Positions 8,967-17,238 of a DNA stretch of 64,000 nucleotides are shown in pieces. The DNA is taken from NCBI RefSeq assembly GCF_963676815.1, contig NZ_OY781365.1, positions 3,072,501 to 3,136,500 on the forward strand, given 5' to 3'. Origin of the DNA: an uncultured Draconibacterium sp. GTDB taxonomy: Bacteria; Bacteroidota; Bacteroidia; Bacteroidales; Prolixibacteraceae. The notes under the pieces were generated by a model. That model searched no databases. It saw only the letters and a list, made by a program, of their open reading frames with translations, and was not told the DNA's origin. How positions within the stretch are numbered: position 1 is the stretch's first letter; each line of letters begins with the position of its first letter. The translations under genes were made by a program, and so were the position numbers.

Positions 8967-10556
8967 ATGATGACAAAATATAAAATATTAACATTCTCGT
9001 TCATCTTTGCACTGGCATTGGGCTTAAGCTCGTGTAGCGAAGATTTTTTACAGACCGTTCCAACCGATTCGGTTTCAACTGAAATTGCACTGGGCTCAAC
9101 CGATAACATGATGCTTGCTATTAATGGTATGCATCGTACATTGTATGCACAGAACCCTGAAATTGTACGTTATTATGCCGGACAACAATACGTTATTCCA
9201 TTGGCTGAATTTGCAGCCGGCGATGCTTTACACTCTTCAACCGGTAACGGTTGGTTCAGAAGCGCATTGCAATGGAACTCGTTTACCGATGCTACAAATA
9301 ACGATGTAACTTATCCGTGGTGGTATTACTACAATATTATTGGTTCGGCAAATAATATTATTAATGCAGCAGCCGATCTGCAGCAGTCAGATGAATTAAA
9401 TAATGTGCTTGGTCAGGCATACACTTACCGCGCCTGGGCACACTTTAATCTGGTTCGCTTTTTTGCAAAAGCGTATATGATTGGTAATCCATCAACTGAT
9501 CCGGGTGTGCCAATTATGTTGGCAACCGAGCCTCCTTACGAAGGTTTGTCTCGTAACACCGTGCAGGAAGTTTACGACCAAATTGAGTTAGATTTGACCA
9601 CAGCAATTACCTATTTTGAAGGTGCAACATCGCGTAACGATTTGTCTCACCTGAATATTGATGTAGCTCGTGGTATTGCTGCCAGAGTATATTTAACTAC
9701 TGGCGATTGGGCAAATGCAGCTTCATACGCAAATGCTGCCCGCGAAGATTATCCTTTAATGAGCGAATCAGAATATAAGTCAGGATTTAACTCTATTAGC
9801 AATCCTGAATGGATGTGGGGATCTAAAATGATTCAGGATCAAACGGCTTATTACTGGTCGTACTTTTATTACACATCGAACAACTTTAACGGTTCGCAGA
9901 ACAGGAGTAATCCAAAATTCATGAACCATAATTTGTACAATCAGATGTCGGAAACCGATTATCGTCGTGACCTGATTCTTGCTGATTGCCCAAGTACTTT
10001 TGATGATTGGGATGCAGGTGAAAATGCAGGACGTTATGCAAGCGAAGAGGAATATGATGAAGCTGTTGCTGAGTACCGCGTTATTGTAGATAACTCGAGC
10101 AACCACAATATGGTACCATACCAGCACATTAAATTGTCTCAGGCTGATGGACCAACAATTTCGCCAATGGATGTATTGCATATGCGTGCTGCCGAAATGT
10201 ATTTGATTGAGGCAGAGGCTTTGGCACGTCAGGGTAGTAATACTGCTGCACAAGATGTATTGTTCGATTTGGTTTCGGCAAGAGATGCAGGATACGAAAA
10301 ATCAACAAATACAGGACAAGCGCTTGTTGATGAGATTCTTCTACAGAGAAGATTCGAATTGTTCCTAGAAGGACATCGTTGGTTCGATATGTTACGTAAT
10401 GATGAGGAACTTGATTTGGAAGGTTCAGGTGCTAATCCAGACCTTTATTTAGACGGATTTCACCAGGACAAACCAAGTTTAAATAATATGTGGATGTTCC
10501 GTATCCCTCAAAGGGAGTTGGATGCCAATCCAAACATGGACCAAAATCCATCATAA
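8967..10556 (+). CDS. SusD/RagB-type substrate-binding lipoprotein
   Basis: This 529-residue surface lipoprotein is the lid and binding partner of the SusC channel encoded just upstream. The signal ends at lipobox GLSSC (Cys23), and the following SEDFL is typical of SusD. The N-terminal TPR-like region includes AYTYRAWAHFNLVRFFAKAY, and the C-terminal SusD/RagB signature ELFLEGHRWFDMLRN is near residue 460. Two in-frame ATGs at 8967 and 8970 are equally plausible. It is followed by a strong bidirectional terminator, so the operon appears to be only susC-susD, with no surface glycosidase in the same unit. Confidence 0.95.
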   Translation: MMTKYKILTFSFIFALALGLSSCSEDFLQTVPTDSVSTEIALGSTDNMMLAINGMHRTLYAQNPEIVRYYAGQQYVIPLAEFAAGDALHSSTGNGWFRSALQWNSFTDATNNDVTYPWWYYYNIIGSANNIINAAADLQQSDELNNVLGQAYTYRAWAHFNLVRFFAKAYMIGNPSTDPGVPIMLATEPPYEGLSRNTVQEVYDQIELDLTTAITYFEGATSRNDLSHLNIDVARGIAARVYLTTGDWANAASYANAAREDYPLMSESEYKSGFNSISNPEWMWGSKMIQDQTAYYWSYFYYTSNNFNGSQNRSNPKFMNHNLYNQMSETDYRRDLILADCPSTFDDWDAGENAGRYASEEEYDEAVAEYRVIVDNSSNHNMVPYQHIKLSQADGPTISPMDVLHMRAAEMYLIEAEALARQGSNTAAQDVLFDLVSARDAGYEKSTNTGQALVDEILLQRRFELFLEGHRWFDMLRNDEELDLEGSGANPDLYLDGFHQDKPSLNNMWMFRIPQRELDANPNMDQNPS

Positions 10557-10590
10557 TGCATAGTTAATTTATACTGATGTAATAATATAG

Positions 10591-10623
10591 AAAACGGGAG
10601 GGTTTAGGCTCTTCCGTTTTTTT
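10591..10623. terminator. Bidirectional rho-independent terminator (susD / LytTR regulator)
   Basis: AAAACGGGAGGG pairs with CTCTTCCGTTTT over 12 positions, two of them G-U, around a TTTAGG loop. T's follow on the plus strand, and A's on the left side give U's for the minus strand. Confidence 0.85.
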
Positions 10624-10651
10624 GTTTCTTTTTTTGCTGTGAAAACGGGAT

Positions 10652-11362
10652 TTAGTGCCCCGATAATAGTTTCTGAAGATCTGGTTTGTAGTTTCGGCCA
10701 ACCGGTAATTTCTTGCCATCAATTTCAACAAAACCAGCCCCAATCGATTCTATTTTATCGATAGAAACAATGTAGCCACGATGTATTTGAATAAATTTTT
10801 TTGACGGAAGCAGATTGGTAAGGTGACTGATTCGTTCTTTGGTTACAATTTTCTGATTGTTGGTTAACGCGATTACATAATCGCCAAGGCTTTCGAAATA
10901 CAGTATTTCAGCAAGATTTATTTTGTAGTGTTTCTTGTCGGCCTTAAGAAAGATAAAATCGCGTGTTGAACTATTCTTTTCATCTAAATCTGTAGGGTTC
11001 GTTGGTGTAGTTTGTAGCTCCAGAAAATGGTTAATCGCTTTTGTAAAACGCTCGAAAGAAATCGGTTTTAGCAGGTAGTCAACAACATTCATCTCAAAAG
11101 CATCGATGGCATAATCGCGGTAAGCCGTGGTGAAAATTACTTTTGGAGGATACGGTAATGAACGAATAAAATCAACTCCTGTAATTTGTGGCATCTGAAT
11201 ATCGCAAAACAGTAGGTCGATATTCTCTTTTTGCAAAATTGGCATCGCCTCCAAAGCATTACTGCATTCGGCAATAACTTCAAAATCAGTAAAAACCGAT
11301 AAGTGTTTCCGTATAACCCGAATAGCAATGGGTTCGTCGTCTATGATGATACAGCGATACAT
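10652..11362 (-). CDS. LytTR-family response regulator
   Basis: This 236-residue DNA-binding response regulator is partner to the LytS-type kinase upstream. The receiver domain (1-120) has acidic residues IDDE near position 8, phosphoacceptor Asp54 (LLFCDIQMP) and the conserved Lys in YLLKPIS. A LytTR domain spans about 135-233 (FLKADKKHYKINLAEILYFE, IQIHRGYIVSIDKI). Its start codon overlaps the kinase stop by one base, so the two are translationally coupled. It converges on susCD. That position suggests, but does not show, a link with susCD regulation. Confidence 0.95.
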   Translation of the reverse strand: MYRCIIIDDEPIAIRVIRKHLSVFTDFEVIAECSNALEAMPILQKENIDLLFCDIQMPQITGVDFIRSLPYPPKVIFTTAYRDYAIDAFEMNVVDYLLKPISFERFTKAINHFLELQTTPTNPTDLDEKNSSTRDFIFLKADKKHYKINLAEILYFESLGDYVIALTNNQKIVTKERISHLTNLLPSKKFIQIHRGYIVSIDKIESIGAGFVEIDGKKLPVGRNYKPDLQKLLSGH

Positions 11363-12447
11363 TATTCAGCTAATTGTAAGGATAAAGTTACTGAAAAAGT
11401 AGCTTCTTTTTCGTCAATTTCCAGTTTGTATTTTTGGGGATAAAGTAGTTCCAGTCGTTTCTTTACATTTTGCAGCCCTATACCTTTCGAGTTATTGTTT
11501 TGCAAGGTTTTCGCTGGATTTATAGAATTTTCAATTCTAAACTCCATCGAAGTATGCCGGGTTTTCAACGACGCGGTAATCCTGGCAACCCCGGGATTTT
11601 GACTAACACCATGTTTAAATGCATTTTCAACAAACGGTAAAAGTAAAAGCGGTGCAATTTGCAGGTTGTTGGTTTCTTCCGGAAAATCAATATCAATGCT
11701 TAATTTTTGCGAGTACCTGAGTTTTTCTATTTCTATGTAGTTTTGCAGGTTGGCAATTTCATCGAAAAGTAATACCCGTTTCTCGTTACATCGGTATAAA
11801 ATGTAATCGAGTATTTCCGACAAGCGCAAAACGAGGCCCGGCGCTTCATCCGATTTTTCCATGGTGAGCCCGTAAAGATTGTTTAACGTATTAAACAGAA
11901 AGTGCGGGTGAATCTGTGCTTTTAACAGTTTTAATTCTGCTTCTTTTAATTTTAGTTCCGTTTTTAGTTTCTTTCGTTCCAGCTCATTTTTTTCCTGTTG
12001 AATAAAAAAGGCCCTTTTTACCTGCTTTACCGCAATAGCAAAGAACACGATAAAGTTTAAGGAGATAACTTGAAGCTCGGGGTGCAGCACCGATGGATCG
12101 ATGGTTGCCTTATTTTTCAGGATATAAAGAAGTGCATAAAATACAATTAAAAACGACAGCCAAACTCCGGTTAACAAGGTATATAAGCTAAACAAAAAGA
12201 AAATGCCGTAACGCTTTTCCCACAGAAAACGTGGAACAAGGAAGTAATTAATAAAGTAAGTGAGCAGAATAGCTACCGGGAGTAATCCGGCTGAGAAAAT
12301 AATTGTAGCCGCGCGAAAAGCACTGTTCCAGCTAAATACAAAAAAGTAGAAAAGTACAACTACAATCCAAAATAGGGCATGATAAATAATCCGGATATTT
12401 TTCATCCGGATTATTTTGTCTACTATATGTTGAACTCTGTCGGTCAT
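11362..12447 (-). CDS. LytS-type membrane sensor histidine kinase
   Basis: This 361-residue inner-membrane kinase is of the His_kinase (PF06580) type that pairs with LytTR regulators. Four hydrophobic segments lie at about 22-42, 46-70, 82-112 and 125-142, with little periplasmic sequence, so the signal is probably sensed within the membrane. A charged helix (about 150-175) leads to QIHPHFLFNTLNN, in which His182 is the likely phosphorylation site. The ATPase domain follows, with an N-box-like ENAFKHGV and a G-box GIGLQNVKKRLE. The gene is first in a two-gene operon with the regulator. The stimulus is unknown. Confidence 0.93.
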   Translation of the reverse strand: MTDRVQHIVDKIIRMKNIRIIYHALFWIVVVLFYFFVFSWNSAFRAATIIFSAGLLPVAILLTYFINYFLVPRFLWEKRYGIFFLFSLYTLLTGVWLSFLIVFYALLYILKNKATIDPSVLHPELQVISLNFIVFFAIAVKQVKRAFFIQQEKNELERKKLKTELKLKEAELKLLKAQIHPHFLFNTLNNLYGLTMEKSDEAPGLVLRLSEILDYILYRCNEKRVLLFDEIANLQNYIEIEKLRYSQKLSIDIDFPEETNNLQIAPLLLLPFVENAFKHGVSQNPGVARITASLKTRHTSMEFRIENSINPAKTLQNNNSKGIGLQNVKKRLELLYPQKYKLEIDEKEATFSVTLSLQLAE

Positions 12448-12667
12448 TCTTTTAATAAAAGTAGTAAATTATAAAGTTATTCGTGCCAGGTACAATTTTG
12501 TCGTTTAAATTCGCCCTATTACCGATGAATAACACAAAGTAGCATGTAAAGCGAAAAAGTACGGTACAATGTTGTTCAGTGCCCGAATTGTGTTACTGAA
12601 CGATAAAATTCGTAACAGATTAGTAACTTGCTGTAGATTGCCGGTATAAACTAAAAAAACAACTATC

Positions 12668-13048
12668 ATGAACTTTTTAGAATTTCATAGAGCAGGTGGC
12701 CCATACATGGGTATAATTTCTTTTATGGGCCTGTTAGTATTGGTTATTGCCGGAATTAAGATTTACCAAATGGTCGCTCTGAAACAATATAACCAAAAAC
12801 TAATCGGATTGATACGAATGGGCGGATCGTTTGCCGCCGCACTTGGCGTGTTATCGCAAATTATTGGAATTGTACAGGCTTTGGAGGCTATTCGGGCAGC
12901 AGCCGATATTTCTCCCGAAATTGTTATGGGAGGCGCAATAGTTAGCTTTTACAGTACTATTTGGGGGCTGACAGTACTGGTATTTTCATTGCTTTTTTAC
13001 TATGTGCTAAAAGAAGTTATTAAGCAGAAAATGCCTGGAAACAATTAA
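12668..13048 (+). CDS. Small orphan MotA/TolQ/ExbB-like membrane protein
   Basis: This 126-residue protein has three hydrophobic segments (about 15-36, 50-72, 90-115). It keeps the part of the MotA/TolQ/ExbB fold with GGSFAAALGVLSQIIGIVQA and an ISPEIVMGGAIVSFYSTIWG segment. This matches the pore-lining region of ExbB but lacks the N-terminal extension and large cytoplasmic loop. No ExbD/TolR partner is adjacent; the full exb operon is at 40.7 kb. It is divergent from the LytS kinase gene and ends at a good terminator, so it is a single-gene unit. A proton-channel role is inferred from family resemblance only. Confidence 0.7.
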   Translation: MNFLEFHRAGGPYMGIISFMGLLVLVIAGIKIYQMVALKQYNQKLIGLIRMGGSFAAALGVLSQIIGIVQALEAIRAAADISPEIVMGGAIVSFYSTIWGLTVLVFSLLFYYVLKEVIKQKMPGNN

Positions 13049-13074
13049 ACAAGTAATCCTTTTTAGGTGTTAGG

Positions 13075-13106
13075 GCGGGTTTCTCTAGTGGAACTCGCTT
13101 TTTTTT
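13075..13106 (+). terminator. Rho-independent terminator after the MotA/ExbB-like gene
   Basis: GCGGGTTTC pairs with GGAACTCGC (two G-U pairs) around a 6-nt loop and is followed by eight T's. Confidence 0.8.
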
Positions 13107-13313
13107 GAGCAAAAATTGCACGGGGTATACTGGCGGTTGATTTACTTCGTGCAGGATTGCGTGGCCCATCCTCACCGTAGATTTTCGTTTTGTAAAATTG
13201 TACGGACGATTCTGATGATTTTTTTTGTTCTCGCAAAATTGCACAGCCAAAACTGACGGTTGATTTTCTTCGTGCAAAATTACACAGGCTAACCTGATGG
13301 TCGATAATCCTCA
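13106..13313. repeat. Five degenerate tandem repeats of about 41 nt
   Basis: Five imperfect head-to-tail units start at about 13106, 13150, 13191, 13231 and 13273. The shared pattern is GCAAAATTGCACAG, about six variable bases, CTGACGGTTG, then ATTTTCTTCGT. Copies differ from each other at a fifth to a third of positions, so the array is old. Reading the minus strand gives a 13-14-residue peptide repeat in two frames, but there is no consistent start, signal or domain, so I treat it as non-coding. Spacing is too short and units too divergent for CRISPR. Function is unknown. Confidence 0.75.
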
Positions 13314-13356
13314 ATCAACCATTTTAAAAGCCGTTAACACACCGGGAAGTATGTGG

Positions 13357-14043
13357 CTACTTTATTTTATCCGAAACCTTACCGATAACCTTACTCAGCA
13401 AAGGAATTTTATTCAGCCTGTCGAATAAACTGCTTTTGCCATAGTGCAAAGCAATATTTCGCATATAGGTAAACAGTCCTAAACTGTGGGCTGCAAAAAG
13501 AACCGGGTCGAGGCGAATGATCGAATAAGTAAAAATCATTAACGAGCCACACGTACTGATAATCCAGAATCCCAACGGAAAGTATGATTCCTTTTTATTT
13601 TCGGAATGAATCCACTGGTAGAAAAAACGTGAGATAAATACCACTTGCGCTGTGGTTCCCCATATCATCCAGAAAAGCGATACGTCTTCGTTGTGCAATA
13701 TGTTAGCAAAACTGCCTGATGTAAGTAGCCAAACCCAGTAAGTAACCGGAATGGCCAGTGCCAGAATTTTTATGGCCCAGTGCATTTTTGTCCATACATT
13801 TTTTAGCTGCAGGTTGCGAATGTAAATTCCGTACACCAACGATTGACCCATAACAATGGCAAAGTCGTGGCGCAGAATTCCGTAAGTAAGCATCATAATT
13901 GAAGCTACAAGGCTTATTTGCCAGTAAATTACCGGAGATATTACTTCTCCTTCTTTCTCCGATTTAAACCATTGCGCTATGGTGCGGATAAAGAACAATC
14001 CCTGGGCAAAAAATCCAAGTCCTATAATCAGAATGCTTTCCAT
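13357..14043 (-). CDS. Double LAB_N-domain membrane protein
   Basis: This 228-residue protein holds two copies of the lipid-A-disaccharide-synthase N-terminal domain (LAB_N, PF07578). The first spans about 1-75 (FFAQGLFFIRTIAQWFKSEK, then SPVIYWQISLVAS). The second spans about 125-205 (AQVVFISRFFYQWIHSENKK, then FPLGFWIISTCGS). Each copy has three membrane helices in a PQ-loop-like arrangement. In other bacteria the domain is fused to LpxB, but no glycosyltransferase is present here. The biochemical role is not established; a link to lipid or envelope metabolism is inference. It lies downstream of rnc on the same strand. Confidence 0.8.
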   Translation of the reverse strand: MESILIIGLGFFAQGLFFIRTIAQWFKSEKEGEVISPVIYWQISLVASIMMLTYGILRHDFAIVMGQSLVYGIYIRNLQLKNVWTKMHWAIKILALAIPVTYWVWLLTSGSFANILHNEDVSLFWMIWGTTAQVVFISRFFYQWIHSENKKESYFPLGFWIISTCGSLMIFTYSIIRLDPVLFAAHSLGLFTYMRNIALHYGKSSLFDRLNKIPLLSKVIGKVSDKIK

Positions 14044-14106
14044 TTACTTTAATTGCGGGGCAAATTTAATAAACGTTGTGAATATGCTACGCGAGCACCT
14101 AAATTA

Positions 14107-14838
14107 TTAAAGCTGGTCGAGCTTTTTTAATGTTTCGTGCGCTGCTTTCTGGTGAGCTTCTTTTTTAGAAGTTCCAACACCCTCGCCGGCTTTTTTATTA
14201 TCGATTTTAACAACGGCTTTAAACTTGGGCTGCTTAACCTTTTCGTCGGTTTCTTCGGTGGTTTCAAACTCTATTTCGCGTTTGTTTTTTTGGCTCCACT
14301 CAATCAGCTGGCTTTTAAAGTTCGAGTCTTCCTGTTCAATTTCGTTTAGATCGACAAATTGTGGGAGGATTTTTTTGGTTACAAAAAACTTAGCTGCTTT
14401 ATAATCTTTGTCCAGGTAAATAGCACCGATAAGAGCTTCAAGTGCATCGCCGTAAATGTGGCTTTTATCGATGTTTTTTGTGGTGTTCGAATCGATAAAA
14501 ACATGCAGTCCCATTTCGTGCGTTAACTGCGTAAGGATGGCGCGATTTACCAGTTTCGATCGGGTTTTAGTTAAAAAACCCTCATCTTCCTGCGGAAAGC
14601 GGTTGTATAAAAAATCGGCAATAATGGCACCAAGAATGGCATCGCCAAGGTACTCCAAACGTTCGTTGTTTACAAAATTGCCCTGCGAATCGACCATCGA
14701 GGCCGACTTATGAATAAAGGCAAGATCGTATAAACGTAAGTTCTGGGGGTAAAATCCTAAAAGATCTTTTAAAAACAAATAAAACTCTTTTCGATCAGAC
14801 GAAAAGAGTTTTACTCGTTGTACTATTTTTCTTACCAC
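14107..14838 (-). CDS. rnc: Ribonuclease III
   Basis: This 243-residue endonuclease cleaves double-stranded RNA, including rRNA precursors. The signature NERLEYLGDAILG begins at residue 58, with metal-binding Glu62 and Asp66; a second catalytic segment reads GDALEALIGAIYLD (about 129-142). A double-stranded RNA-binding domain covers about 165-240 (VVKIDNKKAGEGVGTSKKEA). Length is usual, with a short N-terminal extension. It follows fabF by 7 nt, so acpP-fabF-rnc is likely one operon, a common arrangement in many bacteria. Confidence 0.97.
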   Translation of the reverse strand: MVRKIVQRVKLFSSDRKEFYLFLKDLLGFYPQNLRLYDLAFIHKSASMVDSQGNFVNNERLEYLGDAILGAIIADFLYNRFPQEDEGFLTKTRSKLVNRAILTQLTHEMGLHVFIDSNTTKNIDKSHIYGDALEALIGAIYLDKDYKAAKFFVTKKILPQFVDLNEIEQEDSNFKSQLIEWSQKNKREIEFETTEETDEKVKQPKFKAVVKIDNKKAGEGVGTSKKEAHQKAAHETLKKLDQL

Positions 14839-14845
14839 AGTGTTA

Positions 14846-16087
14846 CTATAGTTTTTTGAAAACTACTGTTGCGTTATGCCCACCAAAACCAAATGTGTTG
14901 CTAATTGCCACATTGATTTCCCTTTCTTTGGCTTTATTGAATGTGAAATCCAATTTTTCGTCAATCTCAGGGTCTGGTGTAACGTGGTTGATTGTAGGTG
15001 GTACAATACCATTTAACATGGCCAGAACACTGGCAAGGCCTTCAACTGCACCGGCGGCACCAAGAAGGTGACCGGTCATTGATTTGGTTGAACTGATGCT
15101 AAGGTTATAAGCATGTTCGCCAAATGTTTTTAAAATAGCCTTAGGTTCTGCAATGTCGCCAAGCGGAGTTGATGTGCCATGAACGTTAATGTAATCAACG
15201 TCTTCAGGTTTTATTCCAGCATCTTCCAATGCCCATTTCATAACTAAGTTAGCGCCTTTTCCTTCCGGATCAGGAGCAGTCATGTGAAAAGCGTCGGCCG
15301 ACATTCCGCCACCTGCAACTTCTGCATAAATTTTTGCTCCACGTGCTTTAGCGTGTTCGTATTCTTCGAATATAAACGCTGCCGAGCCTTCTCCCATTAC
15401 AAAACCGTCACGGTCTTTATCGAATGGGCGCGAAGCAGTTTTTGGATCGTCATTGCGTGTAGATATCGCTCTCATTGAGTTAAATCCGGCAATACCGGCT
15501 TCGTTAACTCCGGCTTCAGAACCTCCTGTAAGCATCATGTCGGCTTTACCCATGCGAATCATGTTAAAAGCATCGATCATTGCGTGAGAAGCTGATGCAC
15601 AGGCACTAACAGTTGTGTAGTTAGGGCCTCTGAATCCGTATTTTATTGAGACTAATCCACCTGCAATGTTTGCAATCATTTTAGGGATAAAAAACGGAGA
15701 AAAACGAGGACGCTCCTCTTTGTAAGCTCTAGATTCCTGATGGAACGTATCTAAGCCTCCAATTCCTGCACCCCAAATAACGCCTACTCGGTCGCCGTCA
15801 ACTTTTTCCAGGTCAAGGCTACTGTCTTCAACAGCCTGGGCCGCGGTTGCAAATGCATACTGTGTATACAGATCGTATTTGCGGAGTTCCTTTTTCTCCA
15901 TGTACAGAAGAGGATCAAAATCTTTTACCTCGCAAGCAAACTTGGTGGTATGCAACGATGCATCGAAGTGAGTTATAGGCCCAGCTCCGCTTACACCGTT
16001 TTTAAGATTCTCCCAGTACTCTTCAACGGAATTCCCTAAAGGATTAACGGTACCAACACCGGTTATTACTACCCGTTTTAATTCCAT
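14846..16087 (-). CDS. fabF: 3-oxoacyl-ACP synthase II
   Basis: This 413-residue condensing enzyme elongates acyl-ACP with malonyl-ACP in type II fatty acid synthesis in the cytoplasm. The thiolase-fold catalytic triad is complete: Cys163 in TVSACASASHA, His303 in NVHGTSTPLGD and His340 in SMTGHLLGAAG. Length matches the FabF family. It sits 39 nt after acpP, whose product is its substrate carrier, and 7 nt before rnc. Confidence 0.97.
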   Translation of the reverse strand: MELKRVVITGVGTVNPLGNSVEEYWENLKNGVSGAGPITHFDASLHTTKFACEVKDFDPLLYMEKKELRKYDLYTQYAFATAAQAVEDSSLDLEKVDGDRVGVIWGAGIGGLDTFHQESRAYKEERPRFSPFFIPKMIANIAGGLVSIKYGFRGPNYTTVSACASASHAMIDAFNMIRMGKADMMLTGGSEAGVNEAGIAGFNSMRAISTRNDDPKTASRPFDKDRDGFVMGEGSAAFIFEEYEHAKARGAKIYAEVAGGGMSADAFHMTAPDPEGKGANLVMKWALEDAGIKPEDVDYINVHGTSTPLGDIAEPKAILKTFGEHAYNLSISSTKSMTGHLLGAAGAVEGLASVLAMLNGIVPPTINHVTPDPEIDEKLDFTFNKAKEREINVAISNTFGFGGHNATVVFKKL

Positions 16088-16126
16088 AAATGAATTTTAT
16101 GAATATAACTTCTTGTGCTAAAAAAA

Positions 16127-16360
16127 TTAAAGAGCTGCTTCGATATGAGCAACAGCTTCACCTACTGTAGAAATTTTTTCTGCCTCGTCGTCTGGAATAG
16201 CAAGATCAAATTCTTTCTCGAATTCCATGATTAATTCAACTGTGTCAAGTGAGTCAGCACCAAGGTCGTTAGTGAAAGATGCTTCTGTAGTTACTTCACT
16301 CTCGTCAACACCTAATTTATCAACGATTATTGCTTTTACTTTTGCTGCAACGTCAGACAT
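16127..16360 (-). CDS. acpP: Acyl carrier protein
   Basis: This 77-residue acidic carrier holds growing fatty acyl chains on a phosphopantetheine arm. The attachment site is Ser37 in LGADSLDTVELIMEFE, the textbook DSL motif. It is the first gene of acpP-fabF-rnc. Upstream on the minus strand a TTG and a TATTACTTTG segment resemble the Bacteroidota -33/-7 pair, but the -7 match to TAnnTTTG is one base off. Confidence 0.98.
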   Translation of the reverse strand: MSDVAAKVKAIIVDKLGVDESEVTTEASFTNDLGADSLDTVELIMEFEKEFDLAIPDDEAEKISTVGEAVAHIEAAL

Positions 16361-16543
16361 AATTCTTAATTTTAATTAATACTAAATTTTGTTTTAAATA
16401 ATTCGCTGCAAAGTAATACATTTACGCTTTAAATCTCCAAGAAAAAATTTAAAAAAGATGTTAACGTGGCAGCGCATATAACTATTAACCACCTAAAATT
16501 GAACGAATTGTTTAAAAGTTCTAAAGTCTAAAGAAACGTTAAA

Positions 16544-17116
16544 ATGGAACAAAACAGGATTGCAGTTTTTGCTTCGGGATCGGGAACCAATGCCGAGAAT
16601 TTATTTAAGTATTTTCTTGGTAATGAAAAAATTAAGATTGATTCGCTGTGGGCAAACAAATCTGACGCTTATGCATTGGTTAGAGCAAAAAATTACGGGG
16701 TAGAATCCTTCGTATTTGATCGCAATCAATTCTACAATACCAACGAAATTGTTGAAACATTAAGAAATCGTAAAGTGAATGTTATCGTGCTTGCAGGATT
16801 TTTGTGGTTAATACCCGACAACCTCGTCGAAAACTTCACCATTATTAACATACATCCGGCATTGCTGCCCAAATACGGAGGTAAAGGAATGTATGGAATG
16901 AATGTACACAAAGCCGTAGTGGAGAACAAAGAAACGCACTCTGGTATTACCATTCACTACGTAAATGAGAATTACGATGAGGGAAAAATCATTTTTCAGG
17001 CCAAGTGCGAAGTGTTGCCTGGCGATACTCCTGAGCAAGTGGCCGAAAAAGTACACGAGCTGGAATACAAACATTTTCCTTCGGTAATTGAAAATAGTAT
17101 AAGCAACAACAGCTAA
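16544..17116 (+). CDS. purN: Phosphoribosylglycinamide formyltransferase
   Basis: This 190-residue enzyme transfers a formyl group from 10-formyl-THF to GAR in purine synthesis. The N-terminal FASGSGTNAENL binds the substrate phosphate. The catalytic set Asn102, His104 (INIHPALLP) and Asp145 (NENYDEGKIIF) corresponds to the E. coli Asn-His-Asp triad. Length is slightly short, as in other Bacteroidota. It is divergent from acpP and not in an obvious operon. Confidence 0.95.
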   Translation: MEQNRIAVFASGSGTNAENLFKYFLGNEKIKIDSLWANKSDAYALVRAKNYGVESFVFDRNQFYNTNEIVETLRNRKVNVIVLAGFLWLIPDNLVENFTIINIHPALLPKYGGKGMYGMNVHKAVVENKETHSGITIHYVNENYDEGKIIFQAKCEVLPGDTPEQVAEKVHELEYKHFPSVIENSISNNS

Positions 17117-17238
17117 TAAACGTCAATAAATGACCGGAAATAAGGCAGGTTGGTTAATTAATTTTACAAATTACAATATCCTGTTAAATAATGTTAAGTG
17201 CCATATTCTCAGCAATTCAATAAAATTATCTTTGCTCC

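Noticed and set aside
9780..10253. 157-codon minus-strand frame opposite susD
   Set aside because: Shadow of a well-supported SusD gene; no start context or domain.
13106..13313. CRISPR array
   Set aside because: Units are head-to-tail without unique spacers, diverge strongly, and no cas gene is present in the window.
13020..13314. Two overlapping minus-strand frames of 83-85 codons with a repeating peptide
   Set aside because: They only translate the 41-nt tandem repeats. Both frames look equally peptide-like, neither has a good start, and one overlaps a terminator and the end of the MotA/ExbB-like gene.
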